From: Aphanomyces cochlioides
Lineage: Eukaryota > Oomycota > Saprolegniomycetes > Saprolegniales > Verrucalvaceae
NCBI GenBank assembly: GCA_019828595.1
Contig: JAHQRK010000007.1
Span: 310,001 to 374,000, forward strand
Length of the DNA: 64,000 nucleotides
Reading direction: 5' to 3'
The position numbers and the translations under genes were made by a program. Shown in pieces: positions 31,919 to 43,845 of this stretch. How positions within the stretch are numbered: position 1 is the first letter of the stretch; the number at the start of each line of letters is the position of its first letter. The notes beneath the pieces are model-generated. The model did no database searches. It saw only the letters and a list, made by a program, of their open reading frames with translations, and was not told the origin of the DNA.

Positions 31919-34900
31919 TCAAAGTGGGGCTTGGAAGGAGGACTCGATCGCATGACAGATGCGGTCGTACTCGGCCAAGTAGTCGGACATGGCCGTCGAG
32001 TTCACGCTGGTGGCGCCGCCTTGGACCATTTCCTGCGTCACGCGAGTGATCGCGGCATTGAAATCGTTGAGATCGAGTCGTCGCTTGCTTCCCCCGCCGC
32101 CGTCTTCAGAAGTTCCATGGACGGCATCGCGCAGTGCTTCAACGTGCGTGGCGAGCTGGCCTTGGAGGACACAAAGTTGCGGGATATGCTTGGCCACTTG
32201 ATGCGTCAAGCACGTCTTGTACTGCGCAAAGACCGCTTCGATGCCGCGGCAGATCTAAAGACGCCGTCAAGTGAGAGAGACCGCGATGAAGACGACACCT
32301 CGAGAATCTCTGGCGTCGCGAGAAGATCCATATGCGGCAGTACAGACACCATGTCGCGCTCGGCGTCGAGGAGATCGACGGCTTTTGCCTCGGAAGACAG
32401 GAGAGACTTGCGCGACTGCCTCGTGTTGAGCGCTTCCAACTTGGAGACCTACACAAGCAGAGATGACAGAAGAGAGAGAAGCGCTACTGTCATCGTCAGG
32501 ATGGACGAGAGCACTTCCAACAGCGACGAGAAGTCTTGCTGCTCCAAGTGAATACTGGCGCTAGCGACAGGAGTCAGAGACGCGGAGAGACGACGGGACG
32601 TACGCGTTGAAGAGCGAGTACATGTTGCCGCGATTGTGCTCGAGACTGGACTGGAAAGCCCGCGCGGCGTCTTGGAGCTGTCCGTCGGCGCGCAGGAGAC
32701 ACCCAATGGATCCATAAATGTCCGACAAGACGTTGGCTTTCACCTCGGACGACGACGGCGGCGCTGCTCGCGCTTGGCGCGTCTCACCACGAAGAGAAAG
32801 AATCGACGCCGATGGGCTCATCGCACGCCGCGGCGATGCTGCGCTGACCGTCTTTTTCCGCTCTCGCACTGCTTGGCGCAACGTTGAGATCGCCGCGGGC
32901 GTGTCGCCCAACTCGATCGCGATCTGCGCGCTCCACACGGAGCAGACGAGCTCTTCGTGGAGGGAGATGTGGCTCAAGTACTTTGCCGACAAGAGCGCGC
33001 GCTGGGCGTCGTGCAATTGTCCATCTTGCGTGCACATGAGCGCTTCGTTGAGAAGAAACGCGAGATCTTCCGACTTTGTCGTCGCGAGCATCGTATCAAG
33101 CGCTACGACAAGTTTATCGCGCTGTCCATCCGCGTCACGAGCGTACCTAGGCGCGATGGATGGCCGGGAAGACTCAAGTTCTGCATGTGAAAAGCGTGCG
33201 GATCCCAAAGCGCCGCCGCCGCTTTGATCTCGAGCCCTTGAAAGCATGGAAACGCGTCCAAAGCGTAGAGGAAATCCGAGCAAGCGACACGGAGCGCGGT
33301 GTGCCATCGCTCGCAAAATCGCAGCAGTCGAAGCGCCGTCGCCGAGTCCGCTACGTCATGTCAAGCGCCAGGAAGACGTCAGAGAGAAGAAGCGTACGCT
33401 GGAGCGACGCCGCGCACTTCAAATCCTCGAGCGCGTGGTGGCATTTCGAGCTCGCCAAGTACAAAAACGCCCGATTCAAGCGCGTTTCGAACGACTGCGG
33501 CGCCAAACTCAGCGCCGTCGAGTAGTCTTGGAGCGCTAGCGACGACATCCTCGGCGTAAGAACTCCAACAGCGCCGCGGAAGGAACTTACCCGCTTGGTA
33601 GCGCTGGTGGAGATGCAGCGTCGCGCCGCGGTTGTGGTAGACGCGAGCGTCTGGAATCGTCGTCGCTTTCGTGTACCATTCGATGGCCTCTTCGCAGCGA
33701 TTGAGCTCGCGCGTGACGTTGGCCAGCGCAAAGCAGACGATCGCATTCGCGGCGGGGATGCTCTCGGCGAGCGGCGCCGCGCTGTACAAGTACCGACACG
33801 CTTCTTCAAGCTGCGCGACGTGGCAGAGCGCCAGCGCCGTGTTGACCATCGTCGCCGCGTGGTTGGGGTCGACTTGGAGCGCCTCCTTGAATTCCACGAG
33901 CGCTTTGTCGACGTTGCGCATCTCCATGTAGACGTTGCCTCGGTTCAAATGCGGAATCGGCCGCGACGGCGCGGCGCGAATTGCGAGTGTGAAGTGGCGC
34001 AGCGCGTCTTCCCACTTGGCTTGCTTGGCAGCGAGAACACCGACGAGATTGTACGCCCACGCGACCGAATCGGGCGTGAACGTCCCTTGCGGCGCTTGAA
34101 TCGCTGTCGGCGTCGTGAGTTGCTCGATCTGCTTGGAGAGCGACACGCTCGCGGCCGTCGCTTTGAAGGCAAACTTTTCGAGCGCGTAGACGAAGCGCGC
34201 TTGGAAGAGAATGCGCCGCACGGCTTTGACGAAGATCGCGCGGAGTTGCGCTCGCTTGGCGGCATCTCTGTCGGCGTCCGGAGCGCTGGAAGTGCCGCCA
34301 GACGCGACCGACGATGGAAAGAGCACGAGCGCTTTGAGTTTCTGCAGCGTGGCGTCAAGACGATAGCCAAAGAATGGATTGGCGCGGTCTCGATCGGCGT
34401 GGAGCGTCGCGTCGTGGAAAGATTTGACGCTTTTGAAGTGCTCCAAGCACTTTTGGATCGACAGCACGGCGCTCGTGCCGTCGCCTTCCTCCTGGTGGAT
34501 GTACGCGCGGATAAAATGGACAAACCAGCAGGACGAGTCGACTTTGAGCGCTCGATCGAAATCCCGCGCCGCGAGCGTCCGCTCTCCGAGACGGTAGTAC
34601 GAAAAGCCGCGGTACAACAAAATCGGCGCGTCGTTGGCGCGCTCGTCCAAGTAATGCGAGTACGCTACGTCAAGTCAGCGTCAAGTCAAGGAAGAAGACA
34701 AACCCGCGACGGCGTCGGCATACTGGCGCTTGCAGAAATGAATATACCCGACGGCGGCGAAGCCACTGCGAAGATGCGGCGCCGCTTTCGTCAAGTCGAT
34801 GAGGGCGCTCGTGTAGTCCTTGAGAAGAAGATGGCACATGCCGCGCTGGTACCAAGCGCGCGCGTGGCTTGGCATGCGAGAAAGCACCGAGTTGAAATCG

Positions 34901-37900
34901 GAAATGGCCGTCGGGAGCGCGAAAAGTTCCTGGAGACAAACGCCGCGCATGTAGAGCGCTTCGACGTCGTTGGGATCGTGCGCGACTACAAAAAAGAGAG
35001 CGCTTAGACGATGAGAAAGCTCCTGGAGACGCACGAGCCTCGGTGAGCTCCACGACGGTGCGTTTGACGTTCCCTTGGAGGTAATAGCAATATCCGATCG
35101 ATGTCTGAACGTGGGGATAGGCTGGGATTTGATTCCGCACCTGGAAAACGCGGCCGCTCCTTTAGCGCGCGGTCGTCGTCGATCGATGCCTTACCGTGAG
35201 GAATTCCGCGAGCGCCAAGTCGGGAAGGCATTGCTGCGCGCGGAGACTTCCCTTGAGGAAATTCGCGACGAGGAACTTTGGATTTTGGCTACAATCGCAG
35301 CGTCAAGAACTCTCGTTGCGACGGTGGCGTACCGGAGGCATTTTGTCCAGTGGTCCAGCGCGAGCGTCGATTCCCCCACGAGCGCGTGCATGCGCCCCTT
35401 GAGAAAGAGTGCGAGGGGGAACGTGGGGGCCTTGTCGAGCACTTGGGTGTAATACTCGTTGGCCTTGCGCAGCGACGCCAGCGAGGCGGCGGACAGCGGC
35501 GTTTCCTTCAGAGATGGAAAAAATGTTGCGGCGGCGCCGAGTTTACCTTTGTCGGGAGCAAGAACGTCGTGAAGATGCCCGTCTGTCGATGCTTTTGGCC
35601 TTCGATCGCCATGTGGCAGTGCATGTTGGCCAAGAGGAGCATGTTGAGGAGCGTCTTGTCGCTCCATTCGATCGACTCTGTCGAGAGTTTGAGCACGGTT
35701 TCCATCTCGACGATCGCCGCGTCGTATTGCTTGAGCGCGACGAGCACTTGGCTGCGCAGTTCGTAGAGCTGGATCAACTTTGTCGTCTCGACCACCGATT
35801 TACTCTGCAGCGTGAGCTCCAAGAGGAGATTCAAGTCGTCCATCGCGAGCTCCCAGTGCTTCTCGTGCATGTACACCTTGGCCCGCGCCAAGAGCATCTT
35901 GTTGTATCTACAACGACGACGCTCTCTCAGGAGGCGCACGGAACATGGCGTCAAAATACCGCCGCAAGACAACGCCGCGGGGTTTTCCGCCGTGGCGCGT
36001 GAGCATGATGCACTGCGTAAAGTCGTCGATCGCAGCGTCGTGGTTGTGCAGCCGCTCGTGAAGCCAAGCGCGGTGCCAGTACACGTCGACGTCGTGCGGA
36101 TAATACGACACGCACGCCGACAGGTCCTTGAACCCCTCGAGCGGCAAATTGTACACTTGAAGGAATCGCGCGGCGCGCTGGCTGAGTTCCTGGTGGCAGA
36201 CGTAAACCTACAAGACGCCGCCGATGAAAAGGAGAGCGCAGTGGGCAGAGGCAGACTTTGTCGTCGATCAAGCGGGGATCTTTGCACCGATGCAAGTCCA
36301 TCATGGCGTCGATCGCGCGACTCACATACGTCGGTTTGATGGACGTGATGGACGCAAAATACTTGATCGCGCCGGCAATCTAATGCAACGCTGTCAACGG
36401 AAGAGCGCGGACGGAGTTTACGTGGCCGTTGGAGAGTTTGAGCACGCCCGCTTCGTACATTTTGTCGAGCGCGTTCGAATACATGACGGTGCCGCCGTGG
36501 CCATCAATGCCGACATTTTGTCGCCGCGGGAGATCGTCCAGGCCGTCCTCCGTCGCGGCAAGTACCGCGCTGTGCAGCAATTCCTACAAATTCCTCGATC
36601 AATTTGGCATAAATGGAGCGGAGAACCAGCGGCAGGAGCGAGAAGACATTCATGCCGGCCAAGCGAATGTAATCGAGCGCAATGCTGACGTCTTTGGACT
36701 GCCCGCTTTGCTTCAATTGCTACACAGATCGCTGGAGTTTGGACGTCTTTGATGGGGAAGACCTGATAGCCTGCTCGAAGCGGCTGAATCGCGCTGTCGA
36801 GATGGCCGTAGTGCACCATCATGACTCCTTTTTGAAACTGGCGCAAGTCGTGACGGCGTGTTCAAGTTGCGTACCATCGCATGCGGCTCTTGGGGTAACA
36901 AAGCGACCGCGGCGCGCATGTCCTGCACTGCTTCTTGATTGTGAAGACTCAATTGCCCGACAACGGCGCGCCAGACAAGCGCGTGGTATTTGGCTCGCGT
37001 CAGGCTTTGATACGTCCATCGAGAGGTCGCGTCGGGGGAATTGGACGCTTGGACGCCTTGGACTTGCGCTTGCGCTTCCATTTGAGTCATCGTCTTTGTG
37101 ATTTCATGGATGCACTGCGTGAAATGATGATGGGCGTCTGTCAAGGCGACAAATGAGCTCGAGACGGACAAACGAGACGCACGTTCAAGGCGCAATTCCG
37201 ACATGTAGACGAGCCCCGCGACGAATTGGACACTGGAATGGTTGGGACGCTGAGCAAGAAGAGTCTCGACGAGTCTTCTAGCCAAAGGCGGGCCAGTCTA
37301 GATGCATGCTCAGCGATTTCAAGGCCGAGAAAAGGTTGTACGGCGTGGTTGCGATCCAAATGGCAGAGCGAGTCGTCAAAGGAAATGCCAGAGCCTTCCC
37401 GAAGTCGATGCATCGCGAGCGGGAGCTCATCTAGCGCCACGATGACTGCTGTAGCAAGAAGTATGGAAGACCTTTCATGTTGAGCCGACGCAGCGAGTCA
37501 ATCATGAAGACTTGGGCGTAGAAATCCCCAGGGTTGCTGGCAAATCGTGCTGAAAAATATTGATACACGGCCGCTTCAATCAAACTTGTCGTCGGCGCTA
37601 GAGGGCCCGTCAGAGAGCTTGGAGAAGGATGGAAGAAGGTACGTGGTACGCCGACGATGGAAGGCTTTGTGAGCTCGCAGATTGTCTCGAGGACGCCGAG
37701 AGGAATCCAAGTCATGGTCTCTTCGTCGAGAAAATCGCCCAAGCTGTCCTATTCCTCGAAGTGAGCTCCACAGCAGAAACGACAGCGGACATGAGCAAAA
37801 TAGCCGCGGAGGAAGAGCGGATCGAGCGTCTCCACGAGCGTGAGATCGTCGATAAAGTGTTTCAAGTCGCCCAGCGCGCGATAAATGTTGGCTCTGCTGC

Positions 37901-39469
37901 AGGATGGCAACATTTGGATCGATGGACATTTCAAACCTGTGAAAATACAGACAGGCATCCGGGCCATAGCGCGATTCAATCTGCAACATTCTCTCCGTAA
38001 GACTGGACCAAACTGAAAGTTGTTTACTTGGTCCAAGTAGAGCAAGAGGTCGACGATGCGGTCCGTCGAGAGCATGGCAGTGTCGACGAGGTGGCCTTTC
38101 GCATCCCGCGCTCCAGGAGTGACACAGAGTACTGGCAACTACGACGTTACACGTTGAATTCCGCCCGTGGGAAGATTCCAAGCGTGCCTGAAAGTCCGTG
38201 TAGTCGTGCGCAACAGTGTAGTAAATGTCCAGCGCGGTCTTAATGTCCCCCTGCAAGATGGCGCAGCATCCTAAGACGGTCCGTCAAACTCGTCCTGGCA
38301 TTCAAGTCAACCTTGGCTATTGATGGCTTGGAATAGAAGCTGGCGGATCGTGCTGCGGTCCATTTCAGAGTTTAGCAGCAGCGGCGTCAAGCCTTGTTCG
38401 ACCATGGGCGAGAGGCTGTCGATGACCTTTTGGAGAATTCCCTGGGCCGCTTCCAAGATGTTTAGAGTCCACGTCCATGACTTGGAGAAACCTGTTGGTT
38501 TGTGCAATCGCATGGACGCGATGGCTTCGCCGAGCATGGCGTGGAAGAGCTCTTCGCTCAGAGCTGGAGCAATGCGTCGGCAATCGCTAAACTTTGCAAG
38601 CGCCCCCTCGACACGACGCTGCAGCAAGAGCAACTTGCCATATTCGACCAGGTATGTCGGATCGTTGGGTTTGATTTGAGATGCTAGAAGGCACATTGAG
38701 TGCTATCGTCTCCATCGAATTTGATGGACGGACCGAGTTCAAAGGAGGCTTCGGCACGCTGGAGAAGTCCAAGCTGCCGATAGAGACAGCCCATGGCAAT
38801 CCAAGCATTCGCAGTCCCGCCGCCGTCGCTCGTCAAAAGCGCTTCGTCCGTCGTTCGTTTCTACGCGAGACGTGACCAAGCAACACACACGGCAAGTACC
38901 TCAAACTTTTGAAGAAACTGATGCGCCTCCATGCGCCCTGCGACTGCGCACCAAAAGTATGCCTACGTGGCGCTTGAGCATGACATCGAAGGGGGGAAAT
39001 GACTTTGTGGGCAAAGACTTTGGCGCGACGGACGTTCTTGGGCGGTGGATTATGTGCTTGCTTGTCAATTTCAAGTCTAGAGCGCCTTGTGAGTGGGGAG
39101 ACAAGACGGCAGAGTCGACGTGAAATGCTGCACGGCCGAGTCGTAGTTTTGCAGGATCAAGTACAAGTACCCGAGCTTGAAATGAACGTGCAAGTACTTT
39201 GGATGGAGTCGCGCGAGATCCAAGTACCCGTCGATGGCTTCTCCCAAACGTCCATTGAGCCTACAGCCCACCACTGTCGTGAGCTCCATCATCTCTGCTT
39301 GGTACCATTTCCACTGCGCCATCGAGTCCATCTCCAACGCGGTCAAGTCGGTCGCTTTGCCTTTCATCGCGTCGTACTTGGACCACAAATCTGGCGACGA
39401 CGCGGCGATCTCGTCGTCGTCAACTTGTTCAACAAGAGGAAGCTTTTCCTCCTCTTCCACCGACGCCAT
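31919..39469 (-). CDS. Very large tetratricopeptide-repeat protein, many exons
   Basis: One long gene of about 20 or more exons. The 5' exons were resolved: 39120-39469, 39019-39076, 38900-38962, 38734-38860 and from 38683 on, all in phase. Further coding blocks lie near 38310-38683, 37750-38256, 37150-37740, 36720-37285, 36380-36700, 35500-36290, 35190-35500, 34680-35034, 33590-34650, 33380-33540, 32610-33250, 32210-32460 and 31919-32209. TPR units recur throughout: VHFKLGYLYLILQNYDSAVQ, AWIAMGCLYRQLGLLQRAEA, ALYMRGVCLQELFALPTAIS, AWYQRGMCHLLLKDYTSALI, ILLYRGFSYYRLGERTLAAR, PIPHLNRGNVYMEMRNVDKA. The C-terminus is helical with acidic and Ser-rich parts. A TTC6-like scaffold is possible; the function is unknown. 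GC-rich codon use produces long shadow ORFs on the plus strand. Confidence 0.75.
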
Positions 39470-40064
39470 GGCGTTCAAACCGCGACGGTTCAAAACGCAA
39501 AACCAGTTACACGACCATATCACGAACAAACGACATCGCTCATTCGCTCGATCAATCGTTCGCTCGTTCGTTCTTGACTGGAAGGACCAGTGTTCTCTGT
39601 CGACTTGTCCGACGCTATACGATCGATCGTTCGTTCGTTCGCTTCCAGATCGCCGCCGCCTACCGAGGCGTCCTTGGCAAGTTCGTCCTTGGCCATGTTT
39701 CCAAGAAGAAGAGCTGAGCTCATGGAGTCATGGCGTTGGCTCCATCGCCAGCGTTTTCATGTTTTATACGTCAGGAACGACACCATGGACCACATCCTGC
39801 CATGGCGTGGCATTGAGTGGCTGAGGCCTTACTTTTCGACCGCGATGCTGCTCGTTGCCATTGTTCGTGGTTTTGGAAAGCTTTTCTGGTCGTCCGTACC
39901 ATGGCAGCGCGTTCTGGTCGTCCTGGATTTGGGTGGCTTACCACGTTGAGCATCATCTCGACAAAGGCGTACAGTAGCAGAAGGTGTGCTCCAGTGTACT
40001 GTCGTCGTTGAAGCATGACGGGACAGGCGACACTTCGCTTTTATCTCTAGCTTTCGCCTTGATC
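39470..40064. promoter_or_regulatory. Divergent promoter region with GTTC/GATC-type short repeats
   Basis: About 600 bases between the TPR gene (minus) and hydrolase A (plus). Around 39540-39580 and 39620-39650 are runs built from TCGTTCGTTCG and CGATCGATCG, a microsatellite-like block. Several overlapping ORFs exist on both strands (for example plus 39722-39949 and minus from 40016), none convincing. Direct evidence for promoter function is lacking. Confidence 0.35.
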
Positions 40065-40928
40065 ATGGAGAAGGCCCTAGTCGAGACGGAGAAGACGTAC
40101 CGCTTGGCGAATGGCCACGACGTTCATTACTTTGTCTATGGATCGACCGAACCGACGACGACTCTTGTATTCATCCATGGCGCTGCTGGCTCCCACAACG
40201 TGTTCAAGTACATGATTCCGCTTCTTCTGCGTCCTGGAGTCCGTGTCGTCGCATTTGACGTACCTGGAAATGGCCGAACGAGCGCTGCGGCCGCGGGGGG
40301 ATTGGCTCTCACTGAACGAACCATCGCAGAAGCGCTCAAAGAAGCGCTTGAAGGTATGGAGGAGACGGCAAAACGAGTGTATTTCCTCGTCGGACAGTCG
40401 GCAGGAGGATCCACGGCGATGCAAATCGCTGCTCAAACGAACGGTCTCCAAGGCTTGGCGATCATGAACTCGGTCGGCTTGCGACCTCATCGCCACGCAC
40501 GGCCATTTTTTCTCTTCGTCTTCTTCTCCTGGCTCCTCACTGTGTCGAAATGGACTCGTCCGCTCGCCTTGCGCTTCATTCGTTGGTTCACTGTGACCCT
40601 CACGGCGATCTACCCCAAGACGACAACCAACGACACGATCCTCTACTCGCAGCTGCGCGTCGCTTCAGTCAACTTTCCTCGATTGAAGACAAGCGTCGAG
40701 CAAGTCCGAGCCAAAGGCGTGCCAACGTTCGTCGCCAACACGACCAACGACCCTGTCATGGAGAAGGAAATCTCCCGCGAGCTCGCGCAAGCGTTTGGAC
40801 CGACCGTCGTCCACAAAGAGTTTTCATCGGGCGGCCACATGATTCAGAAGACCCAAGCCAAGGCACTCTCGGAGGCGCTGCTTCAATGGACCGACTCCAT
40901 CCAAGTGCAACCACTTGGCAAACTCTAA
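40065..40928 (+). CDS. Alpha/beta hydrolase, copy A
   Basis: 287 residues, single exon, ATG at 40065. The hydrolase fold is complete: ox-anion strand TLVFIHGAAGSHNVF, VVAFDVPGNGRTS, nucleophile elbow VGQSAGGSTA (Ser), acid in NTTNDPVMEKE (Asp) and catalytic His in SSGGHMIQKTQ. A hydrophobic cap region (RPFFLFVFFSWLLTVSKWTR) could associate with membranes. Substrate is unknown; relatives include epoxide hydrolases, esterases and C-C bond hydrolases. Two paralogues lie within 6 kb on the opposite strand (43846-44946 and 46015-46917), differing in their N-termini. Confidence 0.85.
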   Translation: MEKALVETEKTYRLANGHDVHYFVYGSTEPTTTLVFIHGAAGSHNVFKYMIPLLLRPGVRVVAFDVPGNGRTSAAAAGGLALTERTIAEALKEALEGMEETAKRVYFLVGQSAGGSTAMQIAAQTNGLQGLAIMNSVGLRPHRHARPFFLFVFFSWLLTVSKWTRPLALRFIRWFTVTLTAIYPKTTTNDTILYSQLRVASVNFPRLKTSVEQVRAKGVPTFVANTTNDPVMEKEISRELAQAFGPTVVHKEFSSGGHMIQKTQAKALSEALLQWTDSIQVQPLGKL

Positions 40929-41136
40929 CTCGGTCGGCAACCCATCAATCCATCACGTTTGTATGTACCTCGGTGCTTTATACACGGCATTCCTTACGAC
41001 GACATCGATTCTGGCCTTGAACTCCATGAGCTCTTTGGCGCGTGGCAGCTTCATTAGGTTTGCCTTTTGCTCGAAAATGCATTTGCGGGAGGAAGAGAGA
41101 GAGAGGAACTTTGGCGTCACACGTGGATATGGGGGG

Positions 41137-41181
41137 CAAGAGGCATTCAGGTCGTCGTCGCTACGACCTGAATGCCTCTTG
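41137..41181. repeat. Perfect 19-bp inverted repeat (hairpin)
   Basis: CAAGAGGCATTCAGGTCGT (41137-41155) pairs exactly with ACGACCTGAATGCCTCTTG (41163-41181) around the 7-base loop CGTCGCT. It lies in the 3' region shared by the convergent hydrolase A and eIF4A genes and directly abuts the left target-site copy of the MITE at 41182. It could fold in the RNA of either gene. Confidence 0.9.
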
Positions 41182-41665
41182 TGCATTTCATAACTCCATT
41201 AATCGCCCGGTCCAGCGACGACCTAACCCCATAAAATTAGTTTTAATTGGATAAAATAGTTTTGATGAATTGTTGTGTAAATTCACTTTATCTGACCAAT
41301 CATACTGTCAAATTACTAAGAAGCTCTAAAAGTAGAGCCCTAATGGCTGAGCTTCATACCACGCGGACGACGTCAGACATCCGCCCAGAAAATTGCGCTC
41401 ACCGAAGCGAAGCGGAGGTTGAGTGGAAAATTTTCTGTAGGCGGATGACTCGGAGGAGGGAGCCCCCAACGTGCACCAAAAAGGGACTTCTTTGATGAGG
41501 CCTGTTTGAGTTCTTGGCCTGGTCGTCTTGACTATTATTGGTCAAATAGTTGTCACATACGCGTCATGATTGGTAGATTATTTTATCCAATGAATTTGAC
41601 TATATTTAATTTTATAGGGCTAGGTCGTCGCTGGACCGGGCGATTAATGGGGCAATGCATTTCAT
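41182..41665. mobile_element. MITE-like element with 30-bp TIRs and 10-bp target duplication
   Basis: Bases 41196-41225 (CCATTAATCGCCCGG...) are the exact reverse complement of 41621-41650, and similarity extends inward through CC(C)TATAAAATTA and TTGGATAAAATA. The flanks are a direct 10-bp repeat, TGCATTTCAT, at 41182-41191 and 41656-41665, consistent with a target-site duplication of 9-10 bp as made by Mutator-like elements. The interior (about 460 bp) has no ORF of note, so it is non-autonomous. Confidence 0.75.
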
Positions 41666-41787
41666 GACGACATGGAGATCGCTTGACGGGGATGTGGATG
41701 AGGAGTGGAGTTTGTAAAATGTCTTTATTGTAAAAAGATAGAGCTAGCTACCACGAAATGCAACTACAGGCACAACACATTGTTCTT

Positions 41788-43060
41788 CTAAATGAGATCG
41801 GCGACGTCCATGGGCATTTCGTCGATTTGAGTGTTGTAAAATTGTTCAATGTCGCGCAAGTAGCGCGCATCGGCGGCCGTCAAAAAGTTGATCGCAACAC
41901 CCTTACGACCGAAACGACCCGAACGACCGATACGATGGATGTAGTTTTCACGGTTCGTGGGCAAGTCGTAGTTGATCACCAACGACACTTGTTGCACATC
42001 GATACCACGAGCGAGCAAGTCGGTCGTGATGAGCACACGCGACGAACCAGAGCGGAATTCGCGCATGATAATGTCACGTTCGCGTTGTTCCATATCACCG
42101 TGCATGGCCGAGACGGTGAAATCCTTCGATTGCATGCGTTCCGTGAGCCAGTCGACTTTTCGTCGGGTGTTGCAATAGATGATGGCTTGTGTGATGGTCA
42201 ACGTTTCGTACAAGTCGCACAACGTGTCAAACTTCCACTCTTCGCGGTCGATGGCAATGTAAAACTGCCTGATACCTTCCAAGGTCAATTCGTCGCGCTT
42301 GACAAGGATGCGGATGGGGTCGCGCATGAACTTTTGGGTCACTTCCAACACATCCAAAGGCATGGTGGCACTGAACAAAGCCACTTGAACCTTTTCAGGT
42401 AAGAATCGGAACACATCGTAGATTTGATCCTTGAAACCGCGGGAAAGCATTTCATCGGCTTCATCCAACACGAACAAGCGGACGTTGTCGGTGCGGAAAG
42501 CACGGCGGTTAATCATATCGTGGACACGACCAGGGGTACCAACGACAATGTGGACCCCGCTCGTCAACGTACGGATGTCATCGCGGACAGCGGTACCACC
42601 GACGCAGGCATGGACAAGAGTGCCAGTGTAGTCACCCAAAGCCAAGACGACCTTGACGATTTGGAGAGCCAATTCACGCGTAGGGGCGAGAATCAAAGCC
42701 TGGGTTTCGCGGAGCGAAGGGTCAATCTTTTGGAGGATCGAGATGGCAAAGGTGGCAGTCTTGCCGGTACCGGATTGAGCTTGGGCAATGCAATCATGGC
42801 CGAGCAAGATGGGTTTCACAGCGCGAGATTGAATGGCCGAAGGCTTTTCAAAACCGTACGCGTAAATACCGCGCAACAAATCTTCGCGCAAATCCATGCC
42901 GTCGAACGATTCAATCACTTCGTCCCAGTTGGTATCAATGTCGCCATCCAAGACTTGAGGGGGCGCTTGTGCATTTTCTTCCCCGCGGGGGCTGCAAATC
43001 TCATCGTGAGCATCCATCATCGGTCCTTCATCGGGCTTACCTTCGTGGACTGTCAGCCAT
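41788..43060 (-). CDS. EIF4A: Eukaryotic initiation factor 4A (DEAD-box RNA helicase)
   Basis: Two exons: a tiny first exon 43041-43060 (MADSPR plus two bases) and 41788-42991, total 407 residues, the standard eIF4A length. It unwinds mRNA 5' leaders as part of eIF4F. All helicase motifs are present: Q motif GFEKPSAIQ, motif I AQSGTGKT, Ia PTRELALQ, motif II DEAD, motif III SAT, motif [11 protein letters not shown] and motif [15 protein letters not shown]. Without the 48-nt intron (GTAAGC...TTGCAG) the frame is open upstream but lacks a proper N-terminus. Two decayed copies of its C-terminal half lie at 45414 and about 47927. Confidence 0.95.
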
Positions 43061-43845
43061 GGCTTTTTCGTAATAACGTCCGAGAGCCACTGACTGCAGG
43101 TTAATATGCCAATTCGACCAACCACGTTTCTGACCAATCAAAAATCTCCACTTCAAAAATTAGCCAATCAAAGCTCGAGAAAATTCTTCTCAACCAATCC
43201 AACGGCGTCATGGATGGCGAAGAGAAGTGGGGGCAGTTGGCATAATCCATGTAAAAACTATATTTTCAATCGAATATGCAAAATTTTATACATTATTTAA
43301 GATAATTTTGCAGAATTGGTTTTGCATTTATATAGTAAATGCTAAAATAGTATTTTTTATAACTGACATAGAAAACTTATGTCTCCCAAAACAAATCGAA
43401 TAAATAAACAATATTTATATTATAAATTGTAATGCAACTCTTTGTAGAGATTATACCCAATAAAATATAGAGGAAATTGTATCTGATATAGCTGGAAAAA
43501 CGTGGCAGCGCGAGATTGATGGATGGTTTTCGATCTGTTGAGCGACAAGAGGGTTCTACCATCACGAAGGTCATGGCTGCGCAAGAAGCGAAATGAAGGA
43601 TCGCGGCTGGGCGATGGCATGAGTGATGGGACGGAACAGCACTCAACCCTTGGATAAGACCCAAAGCCAATGGAATGCGCTCGGAAAAATCAATGGGAAG
43701 ATAGACTCTGCCGAGCTCGACTCAAGTCTGACCTCTTGCTTTGAAGCACGAGCTCTCGTACTTTTATGATGCTGCTCCCTGTAGCTGTAATAAACTCCCC
43801 GCAAGACTCGGGGAAAGAAAAGTTTCGCTGGGGATAAGTGGAATG
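43061..43845. other. Intergenic, AT-rich, eIF4A upstream and hydrolase B downstream
   Basis: About 780 bases, AT-rich at 43240-43500. It should hold the eIF4A promoter. Short minus ORFs (43377-43670) look non-coding. No repeat or RNA gene found. Confidence 0.4.

Noticed and set aside
33595..35007. 470-codon plus-strand ORF opposite the TPR gene
   Set aside because: It is an Arg-rich antisense shadow of a GC-rich TPR coding region; the minus frame has clear TPR repeats and splice sites.
41137..41181. Bacterial-type rho-independent terminator
   Set aside because: The genome is eukaryotic and no T run follows the stem.
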